A DNA stretch of 64,000 bases from JAOACQ01 sp049968515 (GCA_049968515.1 JBMFQR010000004.1:29885-93884), one strand, 5' to 3'; positions 42,587-52,155 are shown, counted from the stretch's first letter. Numbers and translations are program-made. The notes: generated by a model not told the origin, from the letters alone.

Positions 42587-44662
42587 ATGGCTGAAAAATC
42601 GTTCTCGCTTGATAAGGTTAGAAACATTGGAATCGCTGCTCATATAGATGCAGGAAAGACTACTACAAGTGAAAGGATTTTGTTTTATACCGGTAAAACT
42701 CATAAGATTGGCGAGGTTCATGAAGGTGCAGCCGAAATGGACTGGATGATTCAGGAGAAAGAAAGAGGTATAACAATCACCTCTGCTTCGACTACGTGTT
42801 TCTGGAAGGAGCATAAAATAAATCTTATTGATACACCGGGACATGTTGATTTTACGGCTGAGGTGGAAAGATCTTTAAGGGTTTTGGATGGAGCAGTGGC
42901 TGTTTTTGATGGAGCAGAGGGAGTTGAGCCACAGTCCGAGACTGTATGGAGACAGGCTGATAAATACAATGTTCCGAGAATAGCATTTGTTAATAAGATG
43001 GATAAGATTGGTGCTGATTTCTATAAGTCAGTAGAATCGATGCATAAGAAACTGGGAGTGAAGGCGGTTCCAATCCAACTGCCAATCGGAAGTGAGAGTA
43101 GCTTTCAAGGAGTTGTTGATATAATAGAAAGAAAGGCATACATTTGGCCGGATGATGATTCCGAAGGCTTGAATTTTAATGAAGTTCCAGTTCCTGAAGA
43201 ATTAAAAAGCAAAATGGAGCATTACAGGACACTTTTGGTTGATTATATATGCGATGGAAATGATGATATGATGGAAAAGTATCTTGATGGAGAAGAACTT
43301 TCGGTAGATGAGATAAAATCAGGACTTAGAAAGCTTGTTGTTGAGTGTGAGTTGTTTCCAGTAATTTGTGGTTCTGCTTTGAAAAACAAAGGAGTTCAAC
43401 TGCTTCTTGATGCAGTTATTGATTATTTACCTTCTCCACTTGATATTCCTCCTGCTAAAGCAACTTTGAAGAATGAGGGTAAAGAGGTTTTATGTAAGGC
43501 GGAGGCAAAAGAACCTCTTGCGGCACTTGCTTTCAAGGTTATGGTTGATCCATTTGTTGGAAAGATAGTATATATAAGGCTTTATTCTGGAAGGATTGAA
43601 AAAGGAAGCTATGTTTATAATGTGAATAAAGGGCAGAAAGAAAGAGTTGCAAGGTTGCTAAGAATGCATGCAAATAAGAGAGAAGAGATTGATTTTGTTG
43701 AGGCGGGTGATATTGTTGCAGTAGTGGGTTTGAAAGACACTGTTACAGGAGATACACTTGCTACTGAAGATAGACCTATATTGCTTGAAGCGATTGATTT
43801 TCCTGAGCCAGTTATATCAGTGGCTATTGAACCCAAGACGAAGGAAGATGTTGATAAAATGTCTGAAACATTAAGAAAACTTCAGGAAGAGGATCCGACA
43901 TTTCGTGTCAAGACTGATGAGGAGACTGGACAGACTCTTATTTATGGGATGGGAGAATTACACCTTGAAATTATTGTGGACAGAATGGTCAGAGAGTTTA
44001 AAGTACAGGCAAGTGTCGGTAAGCCTCAAGTTGCTTACAGGGAAACCATAAGGACTAAATCACAGGTTGAAGGGAAATATATAAGACAGTCTGGTGGTAG
44101 GGGTCAGTACGGACATGTAATAATAGAAATTGAGCCGCTTAAACCGGGCGAAGGGTTTATTTTTGAGGATAAGGTAGTTGGAGGAAGGATACCGAAGGAG
44201 TATATTCCCGCTGTCCAGAAGGGTATCGAAGAGGCAATGAACAATGGAGTAATAGGTGGTTATCCAGTTGTGGATATAAAGGTTTCTTTACTTGACGGTT
44301 CTTATCATGAGGTTGATTCTTCTGAAATGGCTTTTAAAATCGCAGCTTCTAAGGCATTTAAAGATGCAATGGAACAGGCCAATCCTGTTTTACTTGAACC
44401 GATAATGAAGGTTGATGTTTTGGTTCCTGAGGATTATCTTGGGGATGTTATTGGGGATTTGAGTTCAAGACGGGCTAAAATAAATGGAATGGAGCCGAAA
44501 GGTAATGCAAGACTTGTTACCGGACATGTTCCGCTTGGAGAAATGTTTGGTTATGCCACTGTATTACGTTCATTGACACAGGGAAGAGGAACCTATGTGA
44601 TGTTTTTTGATCACTATGCAGAGGTTCCACAAAATCTCTGGGAAGAGATAATAAAGTCTTAA
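42587..44662 (+). CDS. fusA: Elongation factor G (EF-G)
   Basis: 691 residues. GTPase that drives translocation. P-loop AHIDAGKTTTSERIL, switch II DTPGHVDFTAEVERSL, and NKMDKIG are visible; domain IV (GRIPKEYIPAVQKGIEEAM) follows. The frame opens at 42524 inside rpsG, but the ATG at 42587 after GAGGAG gives the standard start. Confidence 0.98.
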   Translation: MAEKSFSLDKVRNIGIAAHIDAGKTTTSERILFYTGKTHKIGEVHEGAAEMDWMIQEKERGITITSASTTCFWKEHKINLIDTPGHVDFTAEVERSLRVLDGAVAVFDGAEGVEPQSETVWRQADKYNVPRIAFVNKMDKIGADFYKSVESMHKKLGVKAVPIQLPIGSESSFQGVVDIIERKAYIWPDDDSEGLNFNEVPVPEELKSKMEHYRTLLVDYICDGNDDMMEKYLDGEELSVDEIKSGLRKLVVECELFPVICGSALKNKGVQLLLDAVIDYLPSPLDIPPAKATLKNEGKEVLCKAEAKEPLAALAFKVMVDPFVGKIVYIRLYSGRIEKGSYVYNVNKGQKERVARLLRMHANKREEIDFVEAGDIVAVVGLKDTVTGDTLATEDRPILLEAIDFPEPVISVAIEPKTKEDVDKMSETLRKLQEEDPTFRVKTDEETGQTLIYGMGELHLEIIVDRMVREFKVQASVGKPQVAYRETIRTKSQVEGKYIRQSGGRGQYGHVIIEIEPLKPGEGFIFEDKVVGGRIPKEYIPAVQKGIEEAMNNGVIGGYPVVDIKVSLLDGSYHEVDSSEMAFKIAASKAFKDAMEQANPVLLEPIMKVDVLVPEDYLGDVIGDLSSRRAKINGMEPKGNARLVTGHVPLGEMFGYATVLRSLTQGRGTYVMFFDHYAEVPQNLWEEIIKS

Positions 44663-44697
44663 TTAAAATAGATGTAAAAAACTTTAGGAGGAATAAA

Positions 44698-45903
44698 ATG
44701 GCAGAGGGTAAATTTGAAAGGACTAAGCCCCATTTTAACATTGGGACAATAGGTCACGTTGACCATGGAAAAACGACTTTAACTTCAGCTATAACTAAAT
44801 ATCTATCTTTGCTTGGAAAGGCTAAGTTAAAGAGGTATGATGAAATTGATAATGCCCCAGAGGAAAGAGCGAGAGGTGTTACCATTAATACTTCGCACGT
44901 TGAGTATGAGACTGACAAAAGGCACTATGCTCACATTGACTGTCCCGGTCATGCTGACTATATTAAGAATATGATTACCGGTGCAGCCCAGATGGATGGA
45001 GCTGTTCTTGTTGTTGCTGCAACTGACGGTGTTATGCCTCAGACCAGAGAGCACGTTTTGCTTGCAAGACAGGTGGAAGTTCCTTCAATTATAGTCTTTA
45101 TCAATAAGGTGGATCAGATATCAGATGCTGACAAAGAGCTTATTGATCTTGTTGAAATGGATATAAGGGAGCTTCTGAACACCTATAAATTTCCTGGCAA
45201 TGATGTGCCGGTTATCAGAGGTTCTGCTCTTCAAGCAATGGAATCCAATTCAACTGATCCAAATGCTCCTGAATTTGCCTGTATTAAGGAACTTACTGAA
45301 GCAATGGATGCATTTTTCAAGGATCCAGTTAGAGAGCTTGATAAGCCTTTCCTGATGCCAATTGAAGATATATTCTCTATTACTGGAAGAGGAACAGTTG
45401 CTACTGGTAGAGTTGAAAGAGGAAAAATAAAGGTTGGTGAAGAAGTTGAGATAGTGGGATATAAGGAAACGCAGAAAACCACTGTTACCGGTGTTGAAAT
45501 GTTCAGAAAGCTTCTTGACGAAGGAATTGCTGGTGATAATGTTGGGCTGCTTTTAAGGGGTATTGAAAAGGATGCAATAAGGAGAGGTATGGTTGTGGCA
45601 AAGCCGGGATCCATAACACCTCATAAGAAGTTTAAGGCAGAGGTTTACGTTCTGAAGCCAGAAGAAGGTGGAAGAAAAACACCATTCCATGTTGGATATA
45701 GACCTCAATTCTATATGAGGACTGCAGATGTAACCGGAAATATTGCTTCGATTGTAGGGGCAGATATGGTTATGCCCGGTGATAATGTGAATATGACAAT
45801 AGAGCTTATTGTAAATGTGGCTCTCGAAAAGGGTATGAGATTTGCTATAAGAGAAGGTGGTAGAACAGTTGGAGCTGGAGTAGTAACTGAAATTATAGAA
45901 TAA
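44698..45903 (+). CDS. tuf: Elongation factor Tu (EF-Tu)
   Basis: 401 residues. G1 GHVDHGKTTLTSAIT, G3 DCPGHADYIKNMITG, G4 NKVD. It delivers aminoacyl-tRNA to the ribosome. AGGAGG precedes the ATG. Only one tuf copy is visible, in the str-operon place. Confidence 0.98.
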   Translation: MAEGKFERTKPHFNIGTIGHVDHGKTTLTSAITKYLSLLGKAKLKRYDEIDNAPEERARGVTINTSHVEYETDKRHYAHIDCPGHADYIKNMITGAAQMDGAVLVVAATDGVMPQTREHVLLARQVEVPSIIVFINKVDQISDADKELIDLVEMDIRELLNTYKFPGNDVPVIRGSALQAMESNSTDPNAPEFACIKELTEAMDAFFKDPVRELDKPFLMPIEDIFSITGRGTVATGRVERGKIKVGEEVEIVGYKETQKTTVTGVEMFRKLLDEGIAGDNVGLLLRGIEKDAIRRGMVVAKPGSITPHKKFKAEVYVLKPEEGGRKTPFHVGYRPQFYMRTADVTGNIASIVGADMVMPGDNVNMTIELIVNVALEKGMRFAIREGGRTVGAGVVTEIIE

Positions 45904-45913
45904 GAGGTTGAAA

Positions 45914-46216
45914 GTGAATAGGATTAGAGTTAGACTTAAATCTTATGATGTCAGTTTGATTGATAAATCTGCAAAATCTATTGTGGAAGCGGTTAAGAAC
46001 AAGGGTGGGACAGTGAGCGGTCCTGTCCCACTTCCTACTAAAATTAAAAAGTATACAATCTTAAAATCTCCACATGTTAATAAGGATGCCCGTGAGCAGT
46101 TTGAGATGAGATTTTATAAGAGGTTGATTGATATTTATGAACCGAGTTCTGATTTAATTAATGCTCTTATGGAATTGCAGCTTCCTGCAGGTGTTGAGGT
46201 GGAGATTAAGCAGTAA
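45914..46216 (+). CDS. rpsJ: 30S ribosomal protein S10 (uS10)
   Basis: About 100 residues (RIRVRLKSYDVSLIDKSAKS; IYEPSSDLINALMEL). The chosen start is GTG at 45914, six bases after AGAGG; a TTG two codons earlier is the alternative. Follows tuf by ten bases, so the S10 operon is fused to the str operon. Confidence 0.94.
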   Translation: MNRIRVRLKSYDVSLIDKSAKSIVEAVKNKGGTVSGPVPLPTKIKKYTILKSPHVNKDAREQFEMRFYKRLIDIYEPSSDLINALMELQLPAGVEVEIKQ

Positions 46217-46237
46217 ATTTTTCTGTTGGAGTTTTAA

Positions 46238-46822
46238 ATGAAGGCTAAGAAAGTGGGAATTGTAGGAAAAAAGATTGGTATGACACAGTTGTTTACTGAT
46301 GAAGGTCTTATTGGTGTAAGTGTGATAGATTTTTCTGAAATGGAGGTTCTGGGAAAAAGACTTCCAGAAAGAGATGGATATTCAGCAGTTATTCTTGGCT
46401 ATGGAAGGAAGAAAGATGGAAATTTTAGATGGATAAAGGAAGTCAGGGTTGAAGACACTTCAATTTATGATAGTGGTGCATATCTGGATTTACTTTCAGA
46501 TATAAAGCTTGTGGATGTTATTGGCTATATGAAGGGTAGGGGTTTTGCCGGTGCAATGAAAAGACATGGTTTTCATGGTGGGCCTATGTCTCATGGTGCA
46601 AAGCACTGGCATAGAAGGACCGGTTCTGTGGGTGGACACACCTATCCTGCAAAGACCTGGAAGGGTCAGAAGGGGCCAGGGCATTATGGAAACAGCAGGG
46701 TGTGTGTGTTAAACCAGAAACTGGCAATGGTGGATAAAGAGAAAAAGCTTTTATTTATAAAAGGTGCTGTTCCCGGTGCTAAGAATGGGTTTGCTATGGT
46801 AAGAGATGCGATTAAGGGGTAG
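46238..46822 (+). CDS. rplC: 50S ribosomal protein L3 (uL3)
   Basis: 194 residues, slightly shorter than E. coli's. GIVGKKIGMTQLFTDEG starts it. The central loop HGFHGGPMSHGAKHWHRRTG carries the peptidyl-transferase-near segment, then PGHYGNSRVCVLNQ. Ends three bases before rplD. Confidence 0.96.
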   Translation: MKAKKVGIVGKKIGMTQLFTDEGLIGVSVIDFSEMEVLGKRLPERDGYSAVILGYGRKKDGNFRWIKEVRVEDTSIYDSGAYLDLLSDIKLVDVIGYMKGRGFAGAMKRHGFHGGPMSHGAKHWHRRTGSVGGHTYPAKTWKGQKGPGHYGNSRVCVLNQKLAMVDKEKKLLFIKGAVPGAKNGFAMVRDAIKG

Positions 46823-46825
46823 AAA

Positions 46826-47458
46826 ATGAAGTTGGATGTTTTTGAATTTGATAAAAAGGTTGGAGAGGTTGAGCTTTCTTCTCTGATAGGTAAGATCAGT
46901 GAGGCTGCTTTGTATAGATGTGTTGTTGCTCGCCTTGCAAATGAAAGAGAGGGAAATGCCTCTACGTTAACAAAGAGTGAGGTGAGTGGTGGAGGTAGAA
47001 AGCCCTGGAGACAGAAGGGGCTTGGTAGGGCAAGGGCTGGTTCTATTCGTTCTCCTTTGTGGAGAGGTGGTGGAGTTATCTTTGGTCCAAAGCCAAGAGA
47101 CTATTCTCAAAAAGTTAATAAGAGAGAGAAGATTCTGGCATATATCTCCGTTTTTACAAAGCATTTTCAAAATGGCAGCTTAAAGGTTATTAGAAAGTTT
47201 AGTCTTTCTTCTTTCAAGACGAAAGACTTTCTTGCTCTTGTCTTGCCATATATAAAGGAAATTAAGGGGAGAAAGGTTTTTATTGTTGATGAATATGATA
47301 AAAATCTTCTTCTGGCTTCAAGAAATTTGCCAGATTTATATGTCTTAACAAAAGATGCACTTGATATTCTTCCACTATTTTATGCTGATAGTGTTTTTCT
47401 TTTTGAAAATGCGGCACTTTCTATTGATGAAAGATATAGTAAGCTTTTAGGAGAGTGA
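46826..47458 (+). CDS. rplD: 50S ribosomal protein L4 (uL4)
   Basis: 210 residues. The tunnel loop RKPWRQKGLGRARAGSIRSP is intact. In other bacteria L4 represses the S10 operon, but no S10-type leader is visible here. Five bases separate it from rplC and four from rplW. Confidence 0.95.
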   Translation: MKLDVFEFDKKVGEVELSSLIGKISEAALYRCVVARLANEREGNASTLTKSEVSGGGRKPWRQKGLGRARAGSIRSPLWRGGGVIFGPKPRDYSQKVNKREKILAYISVFTKHFQNGSLKVIRKFSLSSFKTKDFLALVLPYIKEIKGRKVFIVDEYDKNLLLASRNLPDLYVLTKDALDILPLFYADSVFLFENAALSIDERYSKLLGE

Positions 47459-47462
47459 AGTT

Positions 47463-47744
47463 ATGAAAGATTTAAAAGGAGTTTTGCTTGCTCCTATTTT
47501 ATCTGAAAAAGCATCCAATAGTAAATCGCAGAAAAAGTACGTGTTTGAGGTTTTAAGACAGGCTAATAAAATTGAAATAAAAAAGGCTGTAGAGGATTTA
47601 TATAAAGTTAAGGTAAAGGATGTGAATGTTGTTAATGTAAAGCCCAAGCCAAAAAGAGTAAGATATAAGTATGGGTTATCAAGAATGTATAAAAAGGCCA
47701 TAGTTACTCTTTCCTCTGGTGAGATTGATTTTTACAAATTATAA
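47463..47744 (+). CDS. rplW: 50S ribosomal protein L23 (uL23)
   Basis: 93 residues. LLAPILSEKASNSKSQKKYV and VKVKDVNVVNVKPKPKRV are L23 marks. It forms the docking site for trigger factor and SRP at the tunnel exit. Confidence 0.94.
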   Translation: MKDLKGVLLAPILSEKASNSKSQKKYVFEVLRQANKIEIKKAVEDLYKVKVKDVNVVNVKPKPKRVRYKYGLSRMYKKAIVTLSSGEIDFYKL

Positions 47745-47757
47745 TTAAGAGGTAGTT

Positions 47758-48585
47758 ATGGGATTAAAAAGGTTTAAGCCAGTTACAGCTGGATTGAGAC
47801 ACAAGGTTGGTTATGACTATGAGGAAATTACGAAAGATTTTCCTGAAAAAACCCTGATTGCCGGAGTAAAGCGTGGAAGGGGAAATGGAAGAAACCATCA
47901 TGGAGTTATTACTGTAAGGCATAGAGGTGGTGGAAATAAGAGATTTTACAGGCTTATTGATTTTAGAAGAGATAAATACAATGTGAAAGCAAAGGTTGTA
48001 TCTATTGAGTATGATCCAAATAGAAGTGCTCGCATTGCTTTACTTCACTATGTTGATGGGGAGAAAAGATATATTCTTGCTCCTATAGGTCTTAAGGTTG
48101 GGGATTTTGTTGAAAGTGGAGAAAAGGTTGAGATAAATCCTGGCAATGCTTTGCCATTAAGAAACATACCAGTAGGTACGGTGGTTCACAATGTTGAGTT
48201 GAAGCCGGGTAAAGGAGGTCAGCTTGCGAGGGCTGCTGGCACGTCTGCAAAACTTGATGGAAAAGAAGGAAAGTATGCAATATTACGATTGCCATCGAAT
48301 GAGATTAGAATGGTTTTGCTTGATTGTTATGCTACAATTGGTGAGGTTGGTAATCCAGATAATACCAATGTTTTTTATGGAAAGGCTGGGCAATCGAGAC
48401 ATCTTGGTATAAGACCTTTCGTGAGGGGTGTCGCTATGAATAAGGTTGATCATCCCCATGGAGGTGGAAGGGGTAAACAGAAGGGTTATAAAACCCCTGT
48501 GAGTCCAACCGGTGTACCCGCAAAGGGTTATAAGACGAGGAAAAATCAACTTACAGATAAATATATTCTTTCAAAGAGAAAGTAA
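47758..48585 (+). CDS. rplB: 50S ribosomal protein L2 (uL2)
   Basis: 275 residues. GRNHHGVITVRHRGGGNKR near the N-terminus and RGVAMNKVDHPHGGGRGKQK, which holds the conserved peptidyl-transferase-adjacent His, near the C-terminus. GAGG precedes the ATG. Confidence 0.97.
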   Translation: MGLKRFKPVTAGLRHKVGYDYEEITKDFPEKTLIAGVKRGRGNGRNHHGVITVRHRGGGNKRFYRLIDFRRDKYNVKAKVVSIEYDPNRSARIALLHYVDGEKRYILAPIGLKVGDFVESGEKVEINPGNALPLRNIPVGTVVHNVELKPGKGGQLARAAGTSAKLDGKEGKYAILRLPSNEIRMVLLDCYATIGEVGNPDNTNVFYGKAGQSRHLGIRPFVRGVAMNKVDHPHGGGRGKQKGYKTPVSPTGVPAKGYKTRKNQLTDKYILSKRK

Positions 48586-48608
48586 ATTACTTATAATGGG
48601 GTATTATA

Positions 48609-48890
48609 ATGGGAAGGTCGATAAAGAAAGGTCCTTATGTAGATGCAAAGTTGTATAAGAAAGTTGTTGAGATGCAGAATAGTAAAGAAAAGAAGCCCAT
48701 AAAGACCTGGTCAAGAAGATCAACTATAATTCCAGAGATGGTTGGGCTTACAATTCAGGTTTATAATGGAAAGATTTTTATACCTGTTTATATTAATGAG
48801 AATATGGTAGGACATAAACTCGGGGAGTTTTCTCCAACGAGAATATTTCGTGGGCATTCTGGAGTAAAGAAAGCAGAGAAAACAGAATAA
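48609..48890 (+). CDS. rpsS: 30S ribosomal protein S19 (uS19)
   Basis: 93 residues. RSIKKGPYVDAKLYKKV, TWSRRSTIIPEMVGLTIQVY and HKLGEFSPTRIFRGH are complete S19 motifs. Confidence 0.97.
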   Translation: MGRSIKKGPYVDAKLYKKVVEMQNSKEKKPIKTWSRRSTIIPEMVGLTIQVYNGKIFIPVYINENMVGHKLGEFSPTRIFRGHSGVKKAEKTE

Positions 48891-48906
48891 TCTTTGGGGT
48901 TGAAAT

Positions 48907-49263
48907 ATGGAATCAAAAGCAGTTGGTAGAAATTTACGCATTTCTCCTATGAAGTTGAGAAAAGTTATTAACATGATAAGGGGGAAGAGTGTTCTGGAAG
49001 CTGTTTATATTTTAAAAAATCTTCCAAATAAGGCAGCAAGAATAGCATTAAAGGTTTTAAATTCTGCTGTTGCTAACTTTAAGCAGATTTCTGGTGAAAT
49101 TAAGCCAGATTCTGCGAGTTTGAAAGTATCAAAGGTCTTTGTCAATCAGGCAAGGGTGTTAAAAAGGATTATGCCGAGAGCAAGAGGAAGAGCAGATGTA
49201 TTAAGAAAACAGTCTTCACATTTGTTTATTATGATAGAAGAGAAAGCTAAAGTGGAGAGGTAG
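48907..49263 (+). CDS. rplV: 50S ribosomal protein L22 (uL22)
   Basis: 118 residues. NLRISPMKLRKVINMIRGKS and the tunnel hairpin RVLKRIMPRARGRADVLRKQ are present. Ends five bases before rpsC. Confidence 0.95.
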   Translation: MESKAVGRNLRISPMKLRKVINMIRGKSVLEAVYILKNLPNKAARIALKVLNSAVANFKQISGEIKPDSASLKVSKVFVNQARVLKRIMPRARGRADVLRKQSSHLFIMIEEKAKVER

Positions 49264-49267
49264 TGTT

Positions 49268-49906
49268 ATGGGTCAAAAAACAAGTCCGGTTGGTTTAAGG
49301 GTTGGTATATCAAGAAACTGGGATTCAGCATGGTATAGTGAGAGGGATTTTGTAAATTTCCTGATAGAGGATTTTTATATCAGAAAATATATAAAGGAAA
49401 ATTATGCCAAGGCATTTATTTCAAGAATTGAGATAAATCGTTTTCCTCAACTTGTTAATGTGATTATAAATGCAGCCAAACCTGGGATGGTTATTGGAAA
49501 GAAGGGAGCAGAGATAGAAGCTATTTCAAAGGCACTTGAGAAAATTGTTTCGGGCAAGAAGGTAACTGTCTCTGTAAGGGAGATTGAAAACCCCGAGCTT
49601 GATGCTGATGTTGTAGGACAGGATATTGCAAGACAAATTGAAAAGAGAGTTTCATATAAAAAAGCTATTAAGCAGGCAATAAGAAATGCGATGAAATCAG
49701 GTGCAAAGGGTATAAAAATAAGGATTTCAGGAAGGTTAAATGGTGCAGAGATTGCTCGTTCCGAAGAGTACAAGGAAGGCAGACTTCCCTTAAGTACTCT
49801 CAATGCAAATATAGATTACAAGGTAAATGAAAGTTACACAGAGATGGGTACCATAGGAATAAAAGTCTGGATTTATAAAGAAGAAAAAGAAAAGAGGAGA
49901 AAATAA
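49268..49906 (+). CDS. rpsC: 30S ribosomal protein S3 (uS3)
   Basis: 212 residues. GQKTSPVGLRVGISRNWDS at the N-terminus, a KH domain with GMVIGKKGAEIEAI, and GAEIARSEEYKEGRLPLST. Its stop overlaps the rplP start by one base. Confidence 0.97.
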   Translation: MGQKTSPVGLRVGISRNWDSAWYSERDFVNFLIEDFYIRKYIKENYAKAFISRIEINRFPQLVNVIINAAKPGMVIGKKGAEIEAISKALEKIVSGKKVTVSVREIENPELDADVVGQDIARQIEKRVSYKKAIKQAIRNAMKSGAKGIKIRISGRLNGAEIARSEEYKEGRLPLSTLNANIDYKVNESYTEMGTIGIKVWIYKEEKEKRRK

Positions 49907-50319
49907 TGTTGTTTCCGAGCAGAACAAAATACAGAAAACAACAGAAGGGAGTAATAAAAGGAAATGCCAATAAAGGCAATGAAGTTTCCTTTGGTGATTA
50001 TGGGATTATTTCTCTTGAGCCCAAGTGGATTACAGATAAGGAAATAGAGGCAGCAAGAGTTGCTGTTTCTAAGCATATGAAAAAGGGTGCAAAGCTCTGG
50101 GTGAGGATTTTCCCTGATAAGCCCATAACCAAGAAGGGTGAAGGGGTAAGAATGGGAAAAGGAAAGGGTATGCCTGAAGGATGGGTTGCAGTGGTAAAAC
50201 CCGGAAAGGTTTTAATGGAGATTGGTGGTCTTACAAGAGAGGAAGCGAAGGAAGCCTTCAGACTCGCCTCACATAAATTTTCTGTAAAGGTTAAATTTAT
50301 TGAAAGGCTTGAAAGTTAG
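49906..50319 (+). CDS. rplP: 50S ribosomal protein L16 (uL16)
   Basis: 137 residues. MLFPSRTKYRKQQKG at the N-terminus, WVRIFPDKPITKKGEGVRMG and GKGMPEGWVAVVKPGKVLME. Starts on the last base of rpsC. Confidence 0.97.
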   Translation: MLFPSRTKYRKQQKGVIKGNANKGNEVSFGDYGIISLEPKWITDKEIEAARVAVSKHMKKGAKLWVRIFPDKPITKKGEGVRMGKGKGMPEGWVAVVKPGKVLMEIGGLTREEAKEAFRLASHKFSVKVKFIERLES

Positions 50320-50327
50320 GGGGAAAG

Positions 50328-50531
50328 ATGAAAAGAAGAGAGATAAAGGAATTGAGAGATCTTTCGGACTCAGATCTCAAGAACGTTTTGCTTGAGGTTC
50401 AGAATAAATTAAGGGATATCAGATTTAAGTCAAAAATAGAAAGGCCAAATAATCCAATGGAAATTAGAAACCTGAAAAGAAAGATTGCTGTTATAAAGAC
50501 TATAATGAGAGAAAGGGAATTAAAAGTTTAG
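50328..50531 (+). CDS. rpmC: 50S ribosomal protein L29 (uL29)
   Basis: 67 residues. EIKELRDLSDSDLKNVLLEV and the C-terminal NLKRKIAVIKTIMRERE. GGGGAAAG lies before the ATG. Confidence 0.94.
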   Translation: MKRREIKELRDLSDSDLKNVLLEVQNKLRDIRFKSKIERPNNPMEIRNLKRKIAVIKTIMRERELKV

Positions 50532-50547
50532 ATGGATGGGAGATTTT

Positions 50548-50808
50548 ATGCAGGAAAATAAAGTAAAAAGAATTTATAAGGGTGTTGTTGTCGGTGATAA
50601 GATGGATAAGAGCAGAGTTGTTGTTGTGGAGACTGTGAAAAAGCACCCTTTATATGGGAAGTTTTTAAAAAGAAGAAAGAAATATATGATTCATGATGAA
50701 AAGAATGTGAGTAAGATTGGTGATGTCGTAACCTTTGTTGAGACCAGACCAATTAGTAAGAGAAAGAAGTGGAAACTTGTAGAGATTATTAAAAAAACTG
50801 AAGAATAG
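50548..50808 (+). CDS. rpsQ: 30S ribosomal protein S17 (uS17)
   Basis: 86 residues from the ATG at 50548, which has GGGAG five bases before it; an in-frame ATG at 50536 is less well placed. RIYKGVVVGDKMDKSRVVVV and HDEKNVSKIGDVVTFVETRP are S17 marks. Confidence 0.94.
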   Translation: MQENKVKRIYKGVVVGDKMDKSRVVVVETVKKHPLYGKFLKRRKKYMIHDEKNVSKIGDVVTFVETRPISKRKKWKLVEIIKKTEE

Positions 50809-50817
50809 GAGCTTGCT

Positions 50818-51186
50818 ATGGTAATGTTAGGGACAAGACTTGATGTAGCAGATAATACAGGTGCAAAAGTAATAGAGTGTTTTCATGTTGAGGGAAGTTC
50901 AAAAAGAAGATATGCTTATGTTGGTGATACAATTATAGCAAGTGTCAAACAGGCATTGCCAAACAGTTCTATTAAAAAAGGTGAGGTTGTGAGAGCTGTG
51001 GTTGTGAGGACCACAAAGGAAATAAGGAGAAAAGACGGGACATATCTTCGCTTCGACAGGAACTCTGCTGTTTTGATTGATAAACAGAATGAGCCGAGAG
51101 GAACGAGAATTTTTGGTCCTGTGGCAAGAGAATTGAGAGAAAAAAATTTTATGAAGATAGTTTCTCTTGCTCCAGAGGTATATTAG
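50818..51186 (+). CDS. rplN: 50S ribosomal protein L14 (uL14)
   Basis: 122 residues. TRLDVADNTGAKVIECFHVE, GEVVRAVVVRTTKEIRRKDG and GTRIFGPVARELREKNFMKI. Standard length. Follows rpsQ by nine bases. Confidence 0.97.
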   Translation: MVMLGTRLDVADNTGAKVIECFHVEGSSKRRYAYVGDTIIASVKQALPNSSIKKGEVVRAVVVRTTKEIRRKDGTYLRFDRNSAVLIDKQNEPRGTRIFGPVARELREKNFMKIVSLAPEVY

Positions 51187-51195
51187 GAGAAAATT

Positions 51196-51507
51196 ATGCA
51201 AAAGATAAGAAAGGGAGATAATGTTGTTGTTATTGCTGGAAGAGACAAAGGGAAAAAGGGAGAAGTTCTTCATACTTTTCCTCTTGCAAACAAGGCAATT
51301 GTGAAGGGAATCAATATTGTAAAGAAGTCTGTAAAGAAATCAAAGGAACACCCACAGGGTGGTTTTGCTGAAGTAGAGACACCCATCCATATATCCAATC
51401 TGATGCTTTTTTGTCCTAAGTGTGGAAAGGGTGTAAGGACTGGTGTTTTAATATCCGGCAATTCTAAGGTTAGAGTTTGTAAGAAGTGTGGATATAAATT
51501 TGAGTAA
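51196..51507 (+). CDS. rplX: 50S ribosomal protein L24 (uL24)
   Basis: 103 residues. A KOW motif KGDNVVVIAGRDKGKKGEVL and the C-terminal CPKCGKGVRTG with another CKKCG, a possible zinc-binding pair seen in some L24 proteins. Confidence 0.95.
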   Translation: MQKIRKGDNVVVIAGRDKGKKGEVLHTFPLANKAIVKGINIVKKSVKKSKEHPQGGFAEVETPIHISNLMLFCPKCGKGVRTGVLISGNSKVRVCKKCGYKFE

Positions 51508-51520
51508 TTAAGAGGTTGCA

Positions 51521-52144
51521 ATGTCTGAAGGAAGTGTAAAGAAGAAATCGACAGCAAAGAAAGAAGTTGAGAAGAAAGAAGTGGCTTTAAGCAAGGATTA
51601 TATTCCGAGGTTAAAGAGTTTTTATAAGACAAATGTTGTAAAAGAATTAAAGAAGATTTACAAGTATTCCTCTGATATGGCTGTGCCAAGAATTGTCAAG
51701 GTAGTTTTAAATATGGGAGTTGGTGAAGCCACACAGGATAAGTCTTTACTTGACCCTGCAGTTGAAGAACTTACAATGATAGCTGGCCAGAGGGCAGTAA
51801 AGACCTATGCACGCAAGGCTATTTCCAACTTTCACTTAAGAAAGGGGATGCCTATTGGTGCAAGAGTTACCCTCAGAGGTAATAGAATGTATGATTTTAT
51901 TGACAAGCTTATTTCTGTTGCCCTCCCGAGAGTAAGGGATTTTAAGGGATTAAATCCATCAAGCTTTGATGGAAAAGGTAACTATACTATTGGTTTGAGA
52001 GAACAGCTTGTTTTTCCAGAGATTGATTACGACAAGGTAAAGAAGGTTAGAGGGATGGATGTTTGTATTGTGACTACTGCAAGGAGTGATGAAGAGGCTT
52101 ATCAGCTTTTGAAGTTGATGGGATTTCCTTTTAGAGAGAAGTAG
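51521..52144 (+). CDS. rplE: 50S ribosomal protein L5 (uL5), with N-terminal extension
   Basis: 207 residues, about 27 more than usual. The extra N-terminus (SVKKKSTAKKEVEKKEVALS) is rich in Lys, Glu and Ser. The core follows: SKDYIPRLKSFYKTNVVKEL, VVLNMGVGEATQDKSLL, RGNRMYDFIDKLISVALPRV and GLREQLVFPEIDYDKV. The ATG at 51521 has AAGAGG upstream. A TTG or ATG nearer the core might be used instead, but none has a better ribosome-binding site. Confidence 0.95.
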   Translation: MSEGSVKKKSTAKKEVEKKEVALSKDYIPRLKSFYKTNVVKELKKIYKYSSDMAVPRIVKVVLNMGVGEATQDKSLLDPAVEELTMIAGQRAVKTYARKAISNFHLRKGMPIGARVTLRGNRMYDFIDKLISVALPRVRDFKGLNPSSFDGKGNYTIGLREQLVFPEIDYDKVKKVRGMDVCIVTTARSDEEAYQLLKLMGFPFREK

Positions 52145-52155
52145 GAGGAAGTTTT

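Noticed and set aside
44698..45903. Possible selenocysteine or other recoding in tuf or fusA
   Set aside because: Both frames are continuous with all motifs in place.
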